From CAWACC01 sp964390695 (GTDB taxonomy: Bacteria; Chlamydiota; Chlamydiia; Chlamydiales; Parachlamydiaceae), in NCBI GenBank assembly GCA_964390695.1, contig CAYMKI010000004.1, forward strand, positions 1 through 58,238: DNA of 58,238 nt, read 5' to 3'. A model generated the notes under the pieces. The model was not told the DNA's origin. It ran no database searches and saw only the letters and a program-made list of their open reading frames with translations. The translations under genes were made by a program, and so were the position numbers. Positions 54,915 through 58,238 of the stretch are shown here, in pieces. The first letter of the stretch is position 1, and each line of letters begins with the position of its first letter.

Positions 54915-56369
54915 ATGCATAGATTATCGGCTAGAGAAATTGCCAACAAAGTCCGCCAAGGAGAAGTTTCTGCCAAATCCGTCGTCCAGCATTTTTTGCA
55001 CAGAATCGAAAAATACGACCCGCAAATCGGAGCTTTTCTGTCCGTATACAAAGATCGCGCCCTGACTCATGCTCAAAAAATCGACCAAAAAAAATCGTTA
55101 GGACAGCCTCTAGGAAAGCTGGCAGGCGTACCCATAGCCATCAAAGACAACATCCATGTCAAAGGCGAAATCTCAACCTGCGCTTCCAAATTTTTAACGA
55201 ATTTCAAAGCTCCCTTCGATTCCACCGTGGTACAACACCTTGAAGCGGAAGATGCCATCATTATCGGCAAAACCAACTTAGACGAATTCGCCATGGGTTC
55301 CTCTACCGAAAATTCAGCCCTGCTCAAAACGCATAATCCCTGGAATCTCAACTGCACACCAGGCGGCTCCTCTGGAGGATCTGCTGCTGCTGTCGCCGCT
55401 AGACTTTGTCCGCTTTCCCTGGGAAGTGATACAGGCGGCTCGATCCGCCAACCTGCAGCATTTTGCGGCATAGCTGGATTCAAACCTACCTATGGAAGAG
55501 TATCTCGCTATGGGCTAGTGGCATTCGGATCTTCTCTCGATCAGATCGGCCCCTTTGCCACCAACGTCGAAGATATTGGACTAGCTATGGAAGTCATCGG
55601 TAAACACTGCCCAAAAGATTCTACTAGCCTTGACATGCCAGCCGAAGATTATGTATCAGCCTGCCAAAACTCGGTCCACAACCTACGCATTGGCGTTCCC
55701 TGGAAATTTTTGGAGGGTTTAGAACCCGAAACACGACGCTTTTTCGAAGAATCCCTGGAAGTTTATAAACAAATGGGAGCCCAACTCGTTGAGGTAGATT
55801 TAAGCACGCTGAAATATTCCATAGCCGTATACTATATTTTAGCGACCGCCGAAGCCTCCACCAATCTGGCACGCTTCGACGGCATCCGTTACGGCCACCG
55901 ATCACCCCGAGCCAAAACTTTAGAGGAAGTCTATGATTTTTCTAAAGAAGAGGGCTTCGGAGCAGAGGTAAAACGCCGCATTCTGCTGGGAACTTTCGTT
56001 CTTTCATCCGGCTATCAAGATGCATATTACAAAAAAGCGCAGAAAATCCGCACGCTGATGATCCAGCAATACAAGCAGGCTTTTCAAAGCTGCAATGTGA
56101 TCGCTATGCCGGTTTCTCCCTTTCCAGCTTTTGAAATAGGCTCTATTACCGATCCCCTGCAGATGTATCTGGCTGATATCTACACGCTATCTATCAACTT
56201 AGCCGGCCTGCCTGGCATCAGCATACCAAACGGCTTTACGACCACAGGAAAACCACTAGGACTGCAGCTGATAGGACCGCAAAAACATGACAAGTTTGTC
56301 ATCCAAACTGCCCACGCCTTTCAAAAGGCTACCCATTATCATAACGCTATACCCGATGGAGTGAAGTAA
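54915..56369 (+). CDS. gatA: Asp-tRNA(Asn)/Glu-tRNA(Gln) amidotransferase subunit A
   Basis: The amidase subunit that releases ammonia from glutamine for tRNA-bound Glu or Asp. The Ser-cisSer-Lys triad is intact: Lys77 (IAIKDNIHVKG), Ser152 (GGSSGGS) and Ser176 (SDTGGSIRQPA). The 484-residue length is normal. Presence of GatCAB indicates that Gln-tRNA and perhaps Asn-tRNA are made indirectly, as in Chlamydia. It is followed by gatB after two bases. Confidence 0.97.
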   Translation: MHRLSAREIANKVRQGEVSAKSVVQHFLHRIEKYDPQIGAFLSVYKDRALTHAQKIDQKKSLGQPLGKLAGVPIAIKDNIHVKGEISTCASKFLTNFKAPFDSTVVQHLEAEDAIIIGKTNLDEFAMGSSTENSALLKTHNPWNLNCTPGGSSGGSAAAVAARLCPLSLGSDTGGSIRQPAAFCGIAGFKPTYGRVSRYGLVAFGSSLDQIGPFATNVEDIGLAMEVIGKHCPKDSTSLDMPAEDYVSACQNSVHNLRIGVPWKFLEGLEPETRRFFEESLEVYKQMGAQLVEVDLSTLKYSIAVYYILATAEASTNLARFDGIRYGHRSPRAKTLEEVYDFSKEEGFGAEVKRRILLGTFVLSSGYQDAYYKKAQKIRTLMIQQYKQAFQSCNVIAMPVSPFPAFEIGSITDPLQMYLADIYTLSINLAGLPGISIPNGFTTTGKPLGLQLIGPQKHDKFVIQTAHAFQKATHYHNAIPDGVK

Positions 56370-56371
56370 CT

Positions 56372-57850
56372 ATGAAACAGCCTTCTGCCTGGGAAGCCGT
56401 CATCGGCTTAGAAATTCACGCTGAACTAAACACCAAATCCAAGCTATTCAGCTCAGCCCCTAACCGATTCGGAGACGAACCCAACACCAATATCACCGAA
56501 GTTTGCACCGGCATGCCCGGAGCTCTGCCTGTCCTTAATAAAGAAGCCGTAAAAAAGGCCGTACAATTAGGCTGCGCGCTAGGTGCTAAGGTCGCCAAAT
56601 TCAGCAAATTCGACCGCAAATCCTACTTCTATCCCGACAGTCCCCGCAACTTTCAAATTACACAATATGACCAACCTATAGTCATCGGCGGATCGGTCAT
56701 CGCCGAAGTCCAAGGGGAAGAAAAAACCTTCCATATCAACCGCGTGCACTTGGAAGACGATGCGGGTATGCTCAAGCACTTTAACACGTTCGCCGGAGTC
56801 GACTACAACCGCGCCGGAGTGCCTTTGGTTGAAATTGTCTCTGAACCTTGCATCCATAGCCCTAAAGAAGCTGTAGCTTATGCCATGGCGATAAAGCAGA
56901 TCCTGCAATATCTCGATGTGAGCGACTGCAATATGGAAGAAGGGTCCTTGCGCATGGATGCCAACATCTCTGTAAGGCTCACAGGAGAACAAGGACTGCG
57001 CAATAAGATTGAAATCAAGAATATGAACTCTTTCAGCAACATGGAAATGGCCCTCGAAGCTGAGATCAAACGACAAATTCGCGAATACCTAGCTCATCCG
57101 GACAAACCGCACAAAGAAGTCATCCACCAATCCACCTACCGTTGGGATCCTGAAAAAAAGGAAACCGTTCTAATGCGAAGAAAGGAACAGGCTGATGATT
57201 ATCGATATTTTCCGGAGCCGGATTTAGTGCCTATTGTCCTTACCGATAGCTACATTGAAGAGATCAAAGCCACCTTGCCTGAACTTCCGCTTCAGCGCTT
57301 AAGACGCTATATCGATACGCTTGCTTTATCTCCCGATACAGCATTCTTCTTGACCAGCGATAAGCAAATGGCAGATTATTTTGAAGAAGCTCTTAAATCC
57401 TGCAAAAACGCCCGCAATCTGTGCAACTGGATCGTAGTGGAATTCCCCGGTAGATACAAAGACAGCGGCAAATCGTTAATGACTTCAGGTATTCCAGCCT
57501 CCCATGTAGGTGCGCTGATCAACCTGATTGACAGCGGCAAAATCACCGGACGCATCGCCAAAGCAGTAGCCGATGATATGGTCGCTCATCCAGGTAAAAA
57601 CCCTGAGCAAATTGTTTCTGAAAACCCCGACTACACGCCCGTACATGATCAAGCCACGTTGAATGCCTTGGTAGACCAAGTTTTGGCGACGCATCCGCAG
57701 TCTGTTCAGGACTATCAAAAAGGGCGGGATAAAGCCTTTGCCTTCCTAGTTGGCCAAATCATGAAACTCACCAAAGGAGCCGCTTCTCCTCAAGTTGTCA
57801 ATGACCTCTTGAAACAAAAAATTCAAAGCACCCCAAATCCCCACGAATAG
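56372..57850 (+). CDS. gatB: Asp-tRNA(Asn)/Glu-tRNA(Gln) amidotransferase subunit B
   Basis: The kinase/tRNA-binding subunit that activates the tRNA-linked acid with ATP before amidation. The 492-residue sequence has the family start EAVIGLEIHAELNTKSKLFS, the catalytic-domain blocks FYPDSPRNFQITQYDQP, RVHLEDDAGMLKH and NRAGVPLVEIVSEP, the KNMNSFSNMEMALEAEI segment, and the C-terminal YqeY-like helical domain (GKSLMTSGIPASHVGALINL). The start lies two bases after the gatA stop. Confidence 0.97.
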   Translation: MKQPSAWEAVIGLEIHAELNTKSKLFSSAPNRFGDEPNTNITEVCTGMPGALPVLNKEAVKKAVQLGCALGAKVAKFSKFDRKSYFYPDSPRNFQITQYDQPIVIGGSVIAEVQGEEKTFHINRVHLEDDAGMLKHFNTFAGVDYNRAGVPLVEIVSEPCIHSPKEAVAYAMAIKQILQYLDVSDCNMEEGSLRMDANISVRLTGEQGLRNKIEIKNMNSFSNMEMALEAEIKRQIREYLAHPDKPHKEVIHQSTYRWDPEKKETVLMRRKEQADDYRYFPEPDLVPIVLTDSYIEEIKATLPELPLQRLRRYIDTLALSPDTAFFLTSDKQMADYFEEALKSCKNARNLCNWIVVEFPGRYKDSGKSLMTSGIPASHVGALINLIDSGKITGRIAKAVADDMVAHPGKNPEQIVSENPDYTPVHDQATLNALVDQVLATHPQSVQDYQKGRDKAFAFLVGQIMKLTKGAASPQVVNDLLKQKIQSTPNPHE

Positions 57851-57856
57851 GTAATC

Positions 57857-58238
57857 ATGAAAAATGTAATTGACACTTTGGTTGAAAGAGGGTTTATCGA
57901 GACAGTCTCGAGTCCGGAGCTGGCAGCTTTGACCCAAAAGCACATGATGGTATATTGTGGTTTCGACCCCACTAGTGATAGCCTGCACCTTGGAAATTTG
58001 GTGCCCATCATGGGATTAGCCTGGTTTCAGCGTTTTGGACATACACCTGTAGCCCTCATGGGGGGAGCCACCGGGATGATAGGAGATCCTTCCGGCAAAG
58101 CCTCTGAACGACAGCTTTTAGACGAAAGCACTATTCAAGATAACATCAGAGGGATTCAAAAAAATCTTGCTTCCTTCCTGGATTTTAATGCCGAACGCAA
58201 TCCAGCTAAGATCGTCAATAATGCCGACTGGTTTAAAG
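57857..58238 (+). CDS. tyrS: Tyrosyl-tRNA synthetase, N-terminal part (cut by window edge)
   Basis: ATG 57857 opens a frame that runs to the right edge (127 codons visible). Class I synthetase features are present: YCGFDPTSDSLHLGNLVPIM with the HIGH-type motif as HLGN, then MGGATGMIGDPSGKASER and the following NPAKIVNNADWFK. It begins six bases after the gatB stop, so translation in the same operon is likely. Confidence 0.93.
   Translation, partial: MKNVIDTLVERGFIETVSSPELAALTQKHMMVYCGFDPTSDSLHLGNLVPIMGLAWFQRFGHTPVALMGGATGMIGDPSGKASERQLLDESTIQDNIRGIQKNLASFLDFNAERNPAKIVNNADWFK

Noticed and set aside
1..58238. tRNA, rRNA, phage or plasmid-origin features
   Set aside because: Reading the larger gene-free stretches, I saw no tRNA-like cloverleaf, rRNA sequence, integrase with attachment sites other than the housekeeping-type XerD, or replication origin.

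Overview
The window reads as a piece of a draft genome from a Chlamydia-related, amoeba-type member of the Chlamydiota (Parachlamydiales-like), not Chlamydia itself. The case rests on housekeeping genes that in Chlamydia trachomatis lie in one block (FAD oxidoreductase, pgi, hflX and the phnP-like hydrolase, CT375-CT380 from memory), the indirect Asn/Gln-tRNA amidation genes gatCAB, XerD, an alanine/glycine:Na+ symporter, and very large lineage-specific proteins with eukaryote-like features. Composition is moderately AT-rich. Two runs of N (10 and 100 bases) mark assembly gaps.

Layout. 1-339: edge-truncated membrane protein gene. 469-9936 (-): a 3155-residue giant protein with at least five diverged internal repeats. 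10060-13448 (-): compact operon of a membrane-anchored protein, a metallo-beta-lactamase-fold hydrolase, hflX and radC, divergent from an FAD oxidoreductase (13626-14609). 14980-18894: a 1304-residue helical-repeat protein behind a promoter made by a tandem duplication. 19250-22517: Na+/alanine symporter and an AsmA-like envelope protein. 22907-23275: RRM RNA-binding protein with a clear terminator. 23431-23745: MITE-like element. 23800-25431 (-): two exported or anchored proteins. 25698-29116: umuD-umuC and a polytopic membrane protein as one unit behind a palindromic promoter. 29121-30072: repeat debris and a MITE that cuts a small gene. 31125-35120: a predicted cysteine-protease-like protein and a MORN-like protein with a bipartite nuclear-localisation-like signal. 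35133-38316 (-): xerD, a CxxC protein and pgi, with a 31-codon basic gene divergent from xerD. 38448-39731: a 1.28-kb palindromic, tandem-repeat-rich element with an assembly gap. 39738-42607: small membrane proteins, a lipoprotein, csrA, a DnaQ-like exonuclease and a TIGR01777-type epimerase. 42995-44626: adenine deaminase. 44632-54264 (-): a 3210-residue giant protein. 54597 to the right edge: gatC-gatA-gatB and the start of tyrS.

The most unusual content is the predicted host-interaction set. The second giant protein combines an N-terminal cysteine-peptidase-like region (ordered His, Asn, Gln, Cys) with a C-terminal superfamily-2 helicase-like core of the kind I associate with eukaryotic DUF3638/DUF3645 proteins. 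The separate 891-residue protein carries a region with the same ordered residues, the same spacing and flanking similarity, so the two probably share one domain family. Together with the repeat-rich 1304-residue protein, the 3155-residue giant and the NLS-bearing MORN-like protein, they look like an effector-type repertoire. Secretion and activity are inference. At least four families of short inverted-repeat elements sit between these genes, and one has truncated a gene.
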